Positions 47,514 through 56,967 of a stretch of DNA of 64,000 bases are shown here, piece after piece; the stretch's first letter is position 1, and each line of letters opens with the position of its first letter. The DNA comes from Micromonospora sp. NBC_00421 (GTDB lineage: Bacteria; Actinomycetota; Actinomycetes; Mycobacteriales; Micromonosporaceae): contig NZ_CP107929.1 in assembly GCF_036017915.1 (NCBI RefSeq), positions 1,860,001-1,924,000 of the forward strand, given 5' to 3'. The notes beneath the pieces were generated by a model. That model was not told where the DNA came from. It searched no databases and saw only the letters and a program-made list of their open reading frames with translations. The position numbers and the translations under genes were made by a program.

Positions 47514-48187
47514 GGCAAATGTCCGGTTTGCCGGAGGCGACGGACAAGGTGTGCCCCCAGTGCGGTCGCTCGTTGCCGACGTCGGCCTTCCACCGGAACC
47601 GGCGACGCGTGGACGGCTTGTCGTTCTACTGTAAGACCTGCGCGGCGGCCCGCTCCGAGGCGAGCCGCCGCAGGCGCGGGATCGCTCCGCAGCGGAAGGC
47701 GGACGTGCCGCTCGCGGACGGTCTGAAGTGGTGCCCTGACTGCGAGCAGATCAAGCCCATGGACGCCTTTCCCCGCACCACCAACGCGAGCGGACGCCAC
47801 AGCTACTGCAAGCCCTGCCACAACTCACGCGGCAAGGAGACCGTGCAGCGGCTCTACGGTGGCAGTCGCGAGTACCACCTGCGCCGCCGCTACGGGATCG
47901 GCGAGCAGGAGTTCCAGGAGCTGCTCGCCGAGCAGGGCGGTGTCTGCGCCGTCTGCGGCGCGGAAGATCCTCAACATGTGGACCACGATCACCGCACCGG
48001 ATGGGTGCGCGGGATACTCTGCTTCAACTGCAACGGTGGTCTTGGCCAGTTCCGTGACAGTCCCACGAGGCTGGCCAGGGCGATCACGTATCTGAGAGGA
48101 ACCACGTGGCAGCGGGCTTTGATCCATCCGGGCGTCTACCAGATGTGTTCACCAACGCGGGGACGTCCTCCTTCACCTCGTTCCTGA
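47510..48187 (+). CDS. Endonuclease VII-type HNH protein with two extra zinc knuckles, in the pup-prcB gap
   Basis: A 225-residue protein with three zinc-binding units. Knuckle 1 uses C15, C18, C41, C44. Knuckle 2 uses C75, C78, C100, C103. The HNH/endonuclease VII module has C146, C149, the HVDHDH metal centre (156-161), C171, C174 and Asn175, so the nuclease site looks intact. The start ATG overlaps the pup stop (ATGA), and the 3' 82 nt overlap prcB. Thus it is translated with the proteasome genes. Its target may be branched or damaged DNA; a link with proteasome-controlled DNA repair is inference. Confidence 0.82.
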   Translation: MRQMSGLPEATDKVCPQCGRSLPTSAFHRNRRRVDGLSFYCKTCAAARSEASRRRRGIAPQRKADVPLADGLKWCPDCEQIKPMDAFPRTTNASGRHSYCKPCHNSRGKETVQRLYGGSREYHLRRRYGIGEQEFQELLAEQGGVCAVCGAEDPQHVDHDHRTGWVRGILCFNCNGGLGQFRDSPTRLARAITYLRGTTWQRALIHPGVYQMCSPTRGRPPSPRS

Positions 48188-48945
48188 GCCGGGTGGCCCC
48201 CGAGATGCTGCCCGGCCGACGGCCGCTGCCGCCGGGCATGGCCGCCGACCTGGCGCCGCACGCGACCACCATCGTGGCCATCTCGGCCGTCGGTGGCGTG
48301 GTGCTGGCCGGCGACCGTCGGGCCACCATGGGCAACCTGATCGCGCAGCGGGACATCGAAAAGGTGCACCCCGCCGACGCGTACTCGCTCGTCGGCATCG
48401 CCGGCACGGCGGGCATCGGCATCGAGCTGATGCGGCTGTTCCAGGTGGAGCTGGAGCACTACGAGAAGATCGAGGGCGCGATGCTCTCCCTCGACGGCAA
48501 GGCCAACCGGCTCGCCTCGATGATCCGCGGCAACCTCGGCGCGGCCATGCAGGGGCTCGCGGTCGTCCCGCTCTTCGCCGGGTTCGACCTGGCCGCCCGG
48601 GATCCGGCCCGGGCCGGGCGGATCTTCAGCTTCGACGTCACCGGTGGCCCCTACGAGGAGACCGGCTACGACGCGATCGGCTCCGGTTCGCTCTTCGCCA
48701 AGTCGGCACTGAAGAAGCGGTACCGCGCCGGTGTGTCCGTCGACGACGCGACCCGGCTCGCCGTCGAGGCGCTCTACGACGCCGCCGACGACGACACGGC
48801 CACCGGTGGGCCGGACCTGACCCGGCGGATCTATCCGGTGGTGATGACGGCGACCGCCGAGGGCACCCGCCGGCTCACCGAGGCCGAGACGGCCACCATC
48901 GCCGAGAGCGTCGTCGCCGGGCGGATGGAGAACCCGGGCGGCTGA
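48106..48945 (+). CDS. prcB: 20S proteasome beta subunit (catalytic)
   Basis: A 279-residue precursor. The propeptide is removed between Ala53 and Thr54 (APHA/TTIVA) to expose the N-terminal Thr nucleophile. [11 protein letters not shown] carries the conserved Asp and Arg, and a Lys in DIEKVHPAD completes the usual Ntn-hydrolase set. It forms the inner beta rings. The GTG at 48106 lies within the HNH gene (82-nt overlap). Confidence 0.96.
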   Translation: MAAGFDPSGRLPDVFTNAGTSSFTSFLSRVAPEMLPGRRPLPPGMAADLAPHATTIVAISAVGGVVLAGDRRATMGNLIAQRDIEKVHPADAYSLVGIAGTAGIGIELMRLFQVELEHYEKIEGAMLSLDGKANRLASMIRGNLGAAMQGLAVVPLFAGFDLAARDPARAGRIFSFDVTGGPYEETGYDAIGSGSLFAKSALKKRYRAGVSVDDATRLAVEALYDAADDDTATGGPDLTRRIYPVVMTATAEGTRRLTEAETATIAESVVAGRMENPGG

Positions 48946-49004
48946 CCCGTCCCCACCCCACCAGCCTCAGTCGTCGAGACAGCGCCAGAAGGAGAACCGC
49001 CGCC

Positions 49005-49838
49005 GTGGCCATGCAGTTCTACGCCTCGCCCGAGCAGATCATGCGCGACCGCTCCGAGCTGGCCCGCAAGGGCATCGCCCGGGGGCGCAGCGCGGTGGTC
49101 CTGAGTTACACCGGCGGGGTGCTCTTCGTCGCGGAGAACCTCTCCAGCGCCCTGCACAAGGTCAGTGAGATCTACGACCGGATCGGCTTCGCCGCCGTCG
49201 GCCGGTACAACGAGTTCGAGAACCTGCGCCGCGCCGGGGTACGGATGGCCGACCTGAACGGCCTGAGCTACGACCGGCGCGACGTGACCGGCCGGGCCCT
49301 GGCCAACGCGTTCGCGCAGACCCTGGGCGCCATCTTCACCGAGCAGTCCAAGCCGTTCGAGGTGGAGATCTGCGTGGCGCAGGTCGGTGCCACGGCCGAC
49401 GAGGACGAGCTGTACCGGCTCACCTACGACGGGTCGGTCAACGACGAGCCGGGCCGGATGGCGATGGGCGGCCAGGCCGAGGCGATCACCGGGGTGCTCA
49501 AGTCCGAGCACCGGGCCGACCTGTCGCTCGCCGAGGCGGTCAAGGTGGCCATGAAGGCGCTGAGCAGCGTCGGCGGCGAGGGCGGCGCGGCCCGGACGAT
49601 CGCCCCCAACCAGCTCGAGGTGGCCGTCCTGGATCGCGGTCGGGTCGGGCGTACCTTCCGGCGGATCACCGGGGCGGCGCTGACCGCGCTGCTGGAGGGC
49701 GACGCGGCCGCTGACGCCGCGCCGGCCGACGGCCGGGCCAAGACCCCCTCGGTGCCCACCGAGGAGGCGCACAAGCCCACCACCTCGGCCGGCTCGGCGG
49801 ACCTGGAGGGCCAACCCCAGGAGAAGCCGGAAGCGTAA
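49005..49838 (+). CDS. prcA: 20S proteasome alpha subunit
   Basis: A 277-residue alpha subunit that forms the outer gated rings and docks the Arc hexamer. The N-terminal [20 protein letters not shown] helix matches family gate segments. The C-terminal ~45 residues are a disordered Ala/Pro/Glu-rich tail. GTG 49005 follows GAAGGAGAA by 8 nt; an internal ATG at 49011 is possible. It lies 59 bp after prcB, before a strong terminator. Confidence 0.95.
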   Translation: MAMQFYASPEQIMRDRSELARKGIARGRSAVVLSYTGGVLFVAENLSSALHKVSEIYDRIGFAAVGRYNEFENLRRAGVRMADLNGLSYDRRDVTGRALANAFAQTLGAIFTEQSKPFEVEICVAQVGATADEDELYRLTYDGSVNDEPGRMAMGGQAEAITGVLKSEHRADLSLAEAVKVAMKALSSVGGEGGAARTIAPNQLEVAVLDRGRVGRTFRRITGAALTALLEGDAAADAAPADGRAKTPSVPTEEAHKPTTSAGSADLEGQPQEKPEA

Positions 49839-49844
49839 CGGCGA

Positions 49845-49887
49845 CACGCGTAGGGGCCAGGGTGGTGAACCCCGGCCCCTACGCGTG
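49845..49887. terminator. Bidirectional hairpin terminator after prcA
   Basis: Perfect 14-nt arms (49845-49858 and 49874-49887), with further GGGT/ACCC pairing in the loop, lie 7 nt past the prcA stop and 64 nt from the convergent GT2 gene's stop. Confidence 0.85.
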
Positions 49888-49950
49888 GATTCCGTGCCGA
49901 CGCCGAGCCGCCGGTGCCGTGCGGCACAGCGGCGGGGCGTGTGGGACGGG

Positions 49951-50979
49951 TCAGGACTTGCGCAGCAACGGCTTGGCCATGGCCCAGTAGGCGGCGGCGA
50001 TGACGTTGAAGATGCCCATGCCGGGCGGCGACTCGACGTTCGACGGGTCGACCTTCGCGGTCATCAGCTCGGCGATGACCCCGTCGGGGACCATCCGCTC
50101 CTGCTGGAGCTGCCGCCGCCGGGTGCGCACCCAGGCCCGGTTGGTCCAGAGCCAACCCCAGCCGCGTGCCTTCTCCCGCCCCCAGCCGCCGAGCAGCGCG
50201 GCCACCAGCAGGGCCGCCTCGGTGAGCAGCAGCATCGGGGCCAGCACCACCAGGGTCCGCGTCTCGTACGCGGTGAGCAGCGAGATCAGCCTGTTGCGTT
50301 CCAGCAGGTAGTGCTTGAGCTTGTTGCGGGAGAACTCGTAGTGGTGCACCACCACGGCGTCCGGGACGTACTCCTGGCGCAGCCCGCGCTGCCACAGCCG
50401 CAGGCTGATCTCGGTGTCCTCGTGGTAGGCGAAGTACTCGGCGGCGAAGCCGTCCAGCTCCCTCCACAGCGCCCGGTTGATCACGAAGCAGCAGCCGCTG
50501 ATCGACGGCACGGTGGTCCGCCGGGCGTGCGCGCTGGCGGGTTCGCCGTTGCCGCCGGCCCAGGACAGCCCGATGTAGTGCAGCGGGTTGCCGGAGGTGT
50601 TGATCAGGTCGGGGTTCTCGGCGAGCCGGATCGAGGCCATGGCCGCGCCGACACCGGGCTCGCCGGCCACCGCCACCGTCCGGGCCAGCGCGTCGGGGGC
50701 GACGACGGCGTCGGAGTTGACGAAGGCCAGCCACTCCCCGGTGGCCTCGGCGGCACCGACCCGGCAGCCGCCGGAGTAACCGGTGTTCTCCTCCGGCCGG
50801 ACCACCCGTACCCCGGCGAAGCCCTTGACCACGTCGATGCCGTCACCGGTGCAGCCGTTGTCGACCACGATCAGCTCGATCTCGACGTCGGTGCTGGCCA
50901 GCACGGCGCGGGCGGCGTCGACCAGGTAGGGCTCGGCGCCGTAGGCGAGCATCACCGCGGACACCTGTGGGCGGGGCAT
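49951..50979 (-). CDS. Family-2 glycosyltransferase (rhamnosyltransferase-like)
   Basis: A 342-residue GT2 enzyme. The GT-A fold starts VSAVMLAYGAEPYL; a metal-binding NSDA motif (FVNSDAVV) takes the place of DxD; HEDTEISLRLWQRG is the downstream acidic motif. One or two C-terminal membrane helices (TRTLVVLAPMLLLTEAALLVAALL) anchor it at the membrane. The ATG directly follows the flippase stop (TAGATG). In this dTDP-rhamnose cluster it probably adds rhamnose or a related sugar to a lipid-linked glycan. Confidence 0.88.
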   Translation of the reverse strand: MPRPQVSAVMLAYGAEPYLVDAARAVLASTDVEIELIVVDNGCTGDGIDVVKGFAGVRVVRPEENTGYSGGCRVGAAEATGEWLAFVNSDAVVAPDALARTVAVAGEPGVGAAMASIRLAENPDLINTSGNPLHYIGLSWAGGNGEPASAHARRTTVPSISGCCFVINRALWRELDGFAAEYFAYHEDTEISLRLWQRGLRQEYVPDAVVVHHYEFSRNKLKHYLLERNRLISLLTAYETRTLVVLAPMLLLTEAALLVAALLGGWGREKARGWGWLWTNRAWVRTRRRQLQQERMVPDGVIAELMTAKVDPSNVESPPGMGIFNVIAAAYWAMAKPLLRKS

Positions 50980-52293
50980 CTAGAGACCTCCGGAGACGCC
51001 GGTGGCCACCACGTCGTCGAGTGGCCGGACGGGGGTGGGGGTGGCCGGGCGGGTGCCCCGGCGCAGCAGCAGGACGGCCATGGTGGCGGCCACCACGACG
51101 GAGCCGACCGCATAGGCCAGTTCGACGCGGAGCGCGATCGGGGCCGGGACGGCGGTGACGGCGAGCAGGGCGGTCACCCCGATCGTCCAGGAGATCGCCT
51201 GGGCGCGGTGCCGGTCCAGGGCGAGCAGGGCCTGGCCGAGGACCATGGCCCACAGGTAGGCGAGGGTGCCGACGGCCAGCCAGGCGAAGTCGCCGTGGCC
51301 GAGCACGCCTGGGGCGTCGAAGAGCCGGTGGACCAGCCAGGGGCCGAGCACCACCGCGCCGAGTGCCCCGGTGACGCCGAGGGCGGTGACCACGCCGAGC
51401 GCCCGGCGCAGCAGACCGTGGAAGCCGGTGACGTCGCCGGTGGTGGCGGTGGTGGCCAGGCCGGGCAGCAGGGACGCCTGCATCGAGCCGAAGACGAACA
51501 GCGGGATGCGGACCAGCACCAGGGCGGAGAGCAGCGCGCCGGCGGTGGCCACGTCGGCCGGGTCGAGCAGCCGCGCGTTGATCACACCGACGTTGACCAC
51601 GACCTGGGAGAGCAGGCTGGAGACGGTGAGCAGGCCGAGGCCGCGCAGCAGGGTTCCCCAGGCGACGGGGACGCCGCCGCCGACGACGCGCAGCACCGGT
51701 GGGAGGGTCACCAGCACCGACAGCAGCGGGGCGACGACAAGCACCGCGCCGTACCAGACCGGGTCGGTGACGCCGCCGAGGCCGAGCCCGGCGACCAGCG
51801 CGATGCGCAGCCCGCCGTCGACCCCGAGCTGGGTGCCGTACCAGGGGAAGAGTTGCAGACCGGACAGCACGCCCCGGGTGGTGTAGGCGACGGCCATCGC
51901 CACCAGCGCACCGATCAGCACGGCGACCATGGTCCCGTCGCCGGCGAAGAGCCGGTCGGTCAGCGCCCGGTGGCCGGCGATGGTGGCCACGACCAGCAGC
52001 CCCAGCACGACGGTGGCGACGATCGCCCCCCGGGCCAGCACCGGGCCGGGGGGCAGCCCCTGGCTGCGGCGGGCGGCGACGACCCGGGCCACCTCCTGCT
52101 CGACCGGGATGAAGACGCCGATGCCGAGGGTGAACACGATCGACCAGAGCACCGACAGCGAGGAGTAGTCGGCGAGGTCGAGGGCGTGCCCGGCGACCGC
52201 GAGGTGCACGTAGGAGGCGAGCCCGAGCAGGGCCAGGCCGCCTCCGACGGCGAGGGTGCCGGGCGGGACGAGGTGGAGCAGTCGCCGCATCAC
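50980..52293 (-). CDS. Polysaccharide flippase (Wzx/MOP-like) membrane protein
   Basis: A 437-residue protein with about 12-14 membrane helices, of the polysaccharide-biosynthesis/MOP flippase kind. It would flip lipid-linked oligosaccharide units across the membrane. The start is the GTG at 52293 (overlapping the GT2 stop) or the ATG at 52290. It directly abuts the downstream GT2 gene, so both are in one operon. Confidence 0.85.
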   Translation of the reverse strand: MMRRLLHLVPPGTLAVGGGLALLGLASYVHLAVAGHALDLADYSSLSVLWSIVFTLGIGVFIPVEQEVARVVAARRSQGLPPGPVLARGAIVATVVLGLLVVATIAGHRALTDRLFAGDGTMVAVLIGALVAMAVAYTTRGVLSGLQLFPWYGTQLGVDGGLRIALVAGLGLGGVTDPVWYGAVLVVAPLLSVLVTLPPVLRVVGGGVPVAWGTLLRGLGLLTVSSLLSQVVVNVGVINARLLDPADVATAGALLSALVLVRIPLFVFGSMQASLLPGLATTATTGDVTGFHGLLRRALGVVTALGVTGALGAVVLGPWLVHRLFDAPGVLGHGDFAWLAVGTLAYLWAMVLGQALLALDRHRAQAISWTIGVTALLAVTAVPAPIALRVELAYAVGSVVVAATMAVLLLRRGTRPATPTPVRPLDDVVATGVSGGL

Positions 52294-52991
52294 CGGCGGA
52301 TGAGCGCCAGGGTGAGCACCGCGAAGGCCCGGCCCAGGTAGATCATCGCCTTGGCGGGGGAGTGGCTGGGGGTGCCGGCCATCCGCTTGCGCATGGCGAC
52401 CGGCACCTGACGGATCCGGTAGCCGCGTCGGGCGGTGTGCACCAGGGTCTCCACCGTGTCGCCGAGGTACTCGGCCGGGTACCAGCCGGCGAACATCTCG
52501 ATGACCCGCCGGTTGGCGGCCCGGAAACCGGAGGTGGTGTCGGTCAGCCGGGTCTTGGCGACCCGGGAGAGCACCCCGGACAGCATCACCATCGCCCAGC
52601 GCCGGGGACCGCGCACCGAGTAGTCGCCCTCGCCGGCGAACCGGGCGCCGATGACCAGGTCGTTGTCGTCGAGCAGGTCGACCAGCTTCGGCACGTAGCG
52701 CGGGTCGTGCTGGCCGTCGGCGTCGATCTGGATGGCGACGTCGTAGTCGTTGTCCCGGGCGTAGCGGTAGCCCAGCCGCATCGCCCCACCCACCCCGAGG
52801 TTGTACGGCAGCTTGGCCACCAGGGCACCGGCGGCGGCGGCCACCGCGGCGGTGCGGTCGGTGGAGCCGTCGTCGACCACCAGCACGTCGACGCCGGGCA
52901 GTTCGCCACGGACCTCGCCGACCACGTCGGCGATCGACCCGGACTCGTTGAGCGCCGGGATGATGATCAGGACGCGCTTGCCGTTAACCAT
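52290..52991 (-). CDS. Family-2 glycosyltransferase (dolichol-phosphate-sugar synthase type)
   Basis: A 233-residue GT2 enzyme like dolichol- or polyprenyl-phosphate mannosyltransferases. VLIIIPALNESGSI starts the GT-A fold; the DADGQHDP motif binds metal. It likely makes a polyprenyl-phosphate sugar for later transfer outside the cell. It shares an 8-nt overlap with the DUF2304 gene upstream, a pairing often found for such enzymes. It is followed by the flippase with a 4-nt overlap. Confidence 0.9.
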   Translation of the reverse strand: MVNGKRVLIIIPALNESGSIADVVGEVRGELPGVDVLVVDDGSTDRTAAVAAAAGALVAKLPYNLGVGGAMRLGYRYARDNDYDVAIQIDADGQHDPRYVPKLVDLLDDNDLVIGARFAGEGDYSVRGPRRWAMVMLSGVLSRVAKTRLTDTTSGFRAANRRVIEMFAGWYPAEYLGDTVETLVHTARRGYRIRQVPVAMRKRMAGTPSHSPAKAMIYLGRAFAVLTLALIRR

Positions 52992-53391
52992 CGTGGGACA
53001 CCAGTTCGTCTCGGGCGGCTGCGCCGGTCCGGGCGGTTTCGGCGAGGCGGGCGGCGCGCTCCGCCTCGATCTGGGCGCGGAGCAGGGCGAAGTCCTCGGC
53101 CAGGGTGCGGGTCTCCTCCTCCAGCGCGCTGACCTCCCAGCTCAGGTGTACGCAGACCAGCAACAGGAAGACGATGCCGAGGAAGAGCACCAGGCTGACG
53201 CCGGAGACCACCCCGAGAAAGCCGGCCACGTTGTCCAGCAGCCGGGGGAACAGCGACAACGGGATCACGATGACCAGGACGCCGAGCCAGAGCATGCCGT
53301 ACTTCTCGCGGAGCTGCCGGCGGCGCAGCAGCTCGACGATGGTGGCGAGCAGGATCAGGCCGGTCAGACCGGTGACGAGGGTGAGCTTCAT
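52984..53391 (-). CDS. DUF2304 small membrane protein
   Basis: A 135-residue DUF2304 protein with three membrane helices (starting LTLVTGLTGLILLATIVELL and including FLGVVSGVSLVLFLGIVFLLLVCVHL), followed by a cytoplasmic coiled coil (EEETRTLAEDFALLRAQIEAERAARLAE). DUF2304 proteins are usually encoded with dolichol-P-sugar synthases and may help them at the membrane. The ATG at 53391 follows GGAAGG and overlaps the rmlD stop (ATGA). Confidence 0.87.
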   Translation of the reverse strand: MKLTLVTGLTGLILLATIVELLRRRQLREKYGMLWLGVLVIVIPLSLFPRLLDNVAGFLGVVSGVSLVLFLGIVFLLLVCVHLSWEVSALEEETRTLAEDFALLRAQIEAERAARLAETARTGAAARDELVSHDG

Positions 53392-54275
53392 GCGACCTTC
53401 CACGGGGCGGGTGCAGTGGGGGAGTCGAAGGCGGCGGACAGCGCGTCGCGCCATTCCGGCAGGGGGGACAGGCCGGCCTCGGCCCAGCGGTCGTGCCCTA
53501 GCACACTGTACGCCGGTCGCGCGGCGGGACGCGGAAACCGGTCACTGGTGGTGGGCCGGACCCGGTCCGGGTCGAGCCCGGCGAGGGTGAAGGCGGCGCG
53601 GGCCAGGCCGTACCAGGTGGTCCGGCCGGTGCAGGTGCCGTGGTAGATCCCGGCCGGGGCCCGTCCGGCCAGGGCCGCGTCGGCGAGCGCCACCAGCTGG
53701 GTGGCCAGCGCGTACGACCAGGTGGGCTGGCCCTGCTGGTCGTCGACCACGTCGAGGTGCTCGCGGTTGGCGGCCAGACCGATCATCGTGGTGACGAAGT
53801 TTCGCCCGTGCGCCCCGTAGAGCCAGGCGGTCCGTACCAGGTAGCCGGTTTCGGGGAGGAATCGGACCACGGCCCGTTCCCCGGCGAGCTTGCTGCGGCC
53901 GTACGCGTTGACCGGGGCGGTGGGGGCGTCCTCGGCGTACGGGGTGTCGGCGTCGCCGGCGAAGACGTAGTCGGTGGACACGTGCACCAGCCGCGCGCCG
54001 TGCTCGGCGCAGGCGCGGGCGAGGTGGGCGACCGCGTCGCCGTTGACCGCGGTGGCCGCCGCCTCGTCCCGTTCGGCCCCGTCGACGTCGGTCCACGCGG
54101 CGGCGTTGAGCACCACGTGGTGACCGGCGACGGCGGCCCGGACCGCTCCGGCGTCGGTGATGTCCAGCTCGGGGCGGGTGACGGCGGTCACCTCGAGGTC
54201 GTCCCGGGCGGCCAGCACGGCGAGCAGGTCCCGGCCGAGCATGCCGCCCGCACCGGTGACGAGGACCCGGGTCAT
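53388..54275 (-). CDS. rmlD: dTDP-4-dehydrorhamnose reductase
   Basis: A 295-residue extended short-chain dehydrogenase that reduces dTDP-4-keto-L-rhamnose to dTDP-L-rhamnose with NAD(P)H. The GAGGMLGRDL motif binds the cofactor, and NAYGRSK carries the catalytic Tyr/Lys. It overlaps rmlB and the DUF2304 gene by 4 nt (ATGA) on each side, so the whole reverse-strand block is one operon. Confidence 0.95.
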   Translation of the reverse strand: MTRVLVTGAGGMLGRDLLAVLAARDDLEVTAVTRPELDITDAGAVRAAVAGHHVVLNAAAWTDVDGAERDEAAATAVNGDAVAHLARACAEHGARLVHVSTDYVFAGDADTPYAEDAPTAPVNAYGRSKLAGERAVVRFLPETGYLVRTAWLYGAHGRNFVTTMIGLAANREHLDVVDDQQGQPTWSYALATQLVALADAALAGRAPAGIYHGTCTGRTTWYGLARAAFTLAGLDPDRVRPTTSDRFPRPAARPAYSVLGHDRWAEAGLSPLPEWRDALSAAFDSPTAPAPWKVA

Positions 54276-55273
54276 GCGGCAGGTGCCGTCTTCAGCGGCT
54301 CCCACCAGGCCCGGTTGTCCCGGTACCAGGCGACCGTCTGGGCCAGGCCCCGGTCGAGGTCGATGCTCGGGGCGTACCCCAGCTCGGTGTTGATCTTGCT
54401 GATGTCCAGCGAGTAGCGGCGGTCGTGGCCCTTGCGGTCGGTGACCGGGACGACCCGGTCCCAGCCGGCGTCGCAGGCCTCCAGCAGCCGCCCGGTCAGC
54501 TCCTTGTTGCTCAGCTCGGTGCCGCCGCCGATGTGGTAGACCTCGCCGGCGCGGCCGGCGTGCGCCACCATCGCGATGCCCCGGCAGTGGTCGTGCACGT
54601 GCAGCCAGTCCCGGACGTTGCCGCCGTCGCCGTAGAGCGGCACGGTCCCGCCGTCGAGCAGGTTGGTGACGAACAGCGGGACGACCTTCTCGGGGTACTG
54701 GTACGGGCCGTAGTTGTTGGAGCAGCGGGTGACCACCACGTCCATCCCGTGGGTCCGGTGGTAGGCCAGCGCCAGCAGGTCGGACCCGGCCTTGGCGGCG
54801 GAGTACGGCGAGTTCGGCGCGAGCGGCCAGCTCTCCGTCCAGGAGCCCTCGTCGATCGAGCCGTACACCTCGTCGGTGGAGACGTGCACGAACCGGCCGG
54901 TGCGGTGGCGCAGCGCGGCGTCCAGCAGGGTCTGGGTGCCGAGCACGTTGGTGGTGACGAACGGGGCGGCGCCGGTGATCGAGCGGTCGACGTGCGACTC
55001 GGCGGCGAAGTGCACGATCACGTCGTGCCCGGCCACCACCTCGTCGACCGTCGCCGGGTCGCAGATGTCACCCCGGACGAACCGCAGCCGGGGATCGTCG
55101 CGCACCGGGATCAGGTTGTCGAGGTTGCCGGAGTAGGTCAGCTTGTCCAGCACGGTCACCGCGGTGGGTTCGACGGCGGGCACCCCGGCGGCGTCGCCAC
55201 CGGGCGCACCCAGCAGCATCCGTACGTACTCCGACCCGATGAATCCGGCTCCGCCGGTGACGAGAATCCTCAC
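54272..55273 (-). CDS. rmlB: dTDP-glucose 4,6-dehydratase
   Basis: A 333-residue enzyme that converts dTDP-glucose to dTDP-4-keto-6-deoxyglucose. VTGGAGFIGSEYV binds NAD; STDEVYG and YSAAKAGSD supply the catalytic Asp/Glu and Tyr/Lys. The GTG at 55273 lies 9 nt after TACACT, with no ribosome-binding site, so the mRNA is probably near-leaderless. It is divergent from rmlA across 88 bp. Confidence 0.95.
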   Translation of the reverse strand: MRILVTGGAGFIGSEYVRMLLGAPGGDAAGVPAVEPTAVTVLDKLTYSGNLDNLIPVRDDPRLRFVRGDICDPATVDEVVAGHDVIVHFAAESHVDRSITGAAPFVTTNVLGTQTLLDAALRHRTGRFVHVSTDEVYGSIDEGSWTESWPLAPNSPYSAAKAGSDLLALAYHRTHGMDVVVTRCSNNYGPYQYPEKVVPLFVTNLLDGGTVPLYGDGGNVRDWLHVHDHCRGIAMVAHAGRAGEVYHIGGGTELSNKELTGRLLEACDAGWDRVVPVTDRKGHDRRYSLDISKINTELGYAPSIDLDRGLAQTVAWYRDNRAWWEPLKTAPAA

Positions 55274-55361
55274 GGGGACGGAAGTGTACGCGCATCGGCC
55301 CGCCCGCCCGGGGAGCACGACCCCGGTGTCCGGTTCGCGTCGGTCCGGGTAGGCTCCCCCG

Positions 55362-56279
55362 GTGCGTGGAATCCTTCTCGCTGGTGGCACCGGGTCGCGG
55401 CTGTGGCCGCTCACCCGTGCGGTGTCCAAGCAGCTGATGCCGATCTTCGACAAGCCGATGGTCTACTACCCGCTGTCGACGCTGGTGATGTCCGGAATCC
55501 GGGAGATCCTGGTGATCACCACACCGGAGGACCAGGACCAGTTCCAGCGACTGCTCGGCGACGGTAGCCAGTGGGGGTTGCGACTGGAGTACGTCGCCCA
55601 GGCCCGCCCGGAGGGCATCGCGCAGGCGTTCGTCCTCGGCGCGGACTTCGTCGGCGACGACTCGGTGGCGCTGGTGCTGGGTGACAACATCTTCCACGGC
55701 GCCGGCCTGGGCCGGCAGTTGGCCGACAACGGCGACCTGGTCGGCGGGCGGGTCTTCGCGTACCCGGTGGCCAACCCGCAGGCGTACGGGGTGGTCGACT
55801 TCGACGCCGACGGGCGGGTGCTGTCGATCGAGGAGAAGCCGGCCCGGCCGAAGTCGCGTTACGCGGTGCCGGGGCTGTACTTCTATGACAACCGGGTGGT
55901 CGAGATCGCCGGCAAGCTCACCCCGAGCGCCCGGGGCGAGCTGGAGATCACCGCGGTCAACGAGGCGTACCGGGTGACCGGGGAGCTGTCGGTGACCGTG
56001 CTCGACCGGGGCACCGCCTGGCTGGACACCGGCACCTTCACCTCGATGATGCAGGCCGGCGAGTTCGTCCGGGTGATCGAGGAACGGCAGGGGATGAAGA
56101 TCGGTTGCGTCGAGGAGGTCTGCTGGCGGGCCGGCCTGATCGACGACGACCAGCTCCGCGCGTTGGCCGATCCGCTGCTCAAGAGCGGTTACGGTGACTA
56201 CCTGCTCGAACTGCTGGCCGACAAGCACGACGAGGTGGTGCTGCGCGGCGCGCAGCCGGGAACGGAGAGGGAGCGGTGA
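55362..56279 (+). CDS. rmlA: Glucose-1-phosphate thymidylyltransferase
   Basis: A 305-residue nucleotidyltransferase that makes dTDP-glucose from dTTP and glucose-1-phosphate, the first step to dTDP-rhamnose. The signature [13 protein letters not shown] and [17 protein letters not shown] are intact. The GTG at 55362 lies 6 nt after TAGGCT, consistent with leaderless translation. Its stop overlaps the rmlC start (GTGA). Confidence 0.95.
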   Translation: MRGILLAGGTGSRLWPLTRAVSKQLMPIFDKPMVYYPLSTLVMSGIREILVITTPEDQDQFQRLLGDGSQWGLRLEYVAQARPEGIAQAFVLGADFVGDDSVALVLGDNIFHGAGLGRQLADNGDLVGGRVFAYPVANPQAYGVVDFDADGRVLSIEEKPARPKSRYAVPGLYFYDNRVVEIAGKLTPSARGELEITAVNEAYRVTGELSVTVLDRGTAWLDTGTFTSMMQAGEFVRVIEERQGMKIGCVEEVCWRAGLIDDDQLRALADPLLKSGYGDYLLELLADKHDEVVLRGAQPGTERER

Positions 56280-56899
56280 AGATCCGTCCGCTGAGCATCG
56301 AGGGCGCCTTCGAGGTCACCCCGCAGCAGCACGGCGACTCGCGGGGCCTGTTCATGGAGTGGTACCGCTTCGACCACCTCGCCGAGGCGGTGGGCCACCC
56401 GCTGCGGCTGGCCCAGGCCAACCTGTCGATCTCCGGCCGGGGGGTGGTGCGCGGCATCCACTTCGCCGACGTTCCGCCCGGCCAGGCCAAGTACATCACC
56501 TGCGTACGGGGCGCGGTGCTCGACGTGGTGGTGGATGTGCGGATCGGCTCGCCGACCTTCGGCCACTGGGAGGGTGTCCGGCTCGACGACACCGACCGCC
56601 GGGCGGTCTACCTGGCCGAGGGGCTCGGGCACGGCTTCTGCGCGCTGACCGACGACGCCACCCTGACCTACTTCTGCTCGACCACCTACAACCCGACCGG
56701 GGAACACGGGGTGCACCCGCTCGACCCGGAACTGGGCATCGAGTGGCCGGCCGAGACGCCGCAGTTGTCCGCCCGGGACGCGGCGGCGCCGACGTTCGCG
56801 CAGGCCCGCGCGGCGGGGCTGTTGCCGGACTACGCGTCCTGCCGGTCGTTCGTGGCCGGATTGGGACCGGACGGAATGTCGTACTCGGACGGGATCTGA
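56276..56899 (+). CDS. rmlC: dTDP-4-dehydrorhamnose 3,5-epimerase
   Basis: A 207-residue cupin-type epimerase for the third step of dTDP-rhamnose synthesis. [18 protein letters not shown] carries the catalytic His, and [13 protein letters not shown] the second conserved strand. The start GTG overlaps the rmlA stop. Together with rmlA, rmlB and rmlD, it gives a full pathway in two divergent units. Confidence 0.94.
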   Translation: MKIRPLSIEGAFEVTPQQHGDSRGLFMEWYRFDHLAEAVGHPLRLAQANLSISGRGVVRGIHFADVPPGQAKYITCVRGAVLDVVVDVRIGSPTFGHWEGVRLDDTDRRAVYLAEGLGHGFCALTDDATLTYFCSTTYNPTGEHGVHPLDPELGIEWPAETPQLSARDAAAPTFAQARAAGLLPDYASCRSFVAGLGPDGMSYSDGI

Positions 56900-56967
56900 G
56901 CGCCCGGACGACACGACCTGTGCTGTGACAGTGACGAACCGACCCTCCGGGCGGCTAGTGTCACATC

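Noticed and set aside
49885..52341. 818-residue open frame on the forward strand
   Set aside because: It is antisense to the glycosyltransferase and flippase genes and is biased in Gly/Gln/His like other shadow frames.
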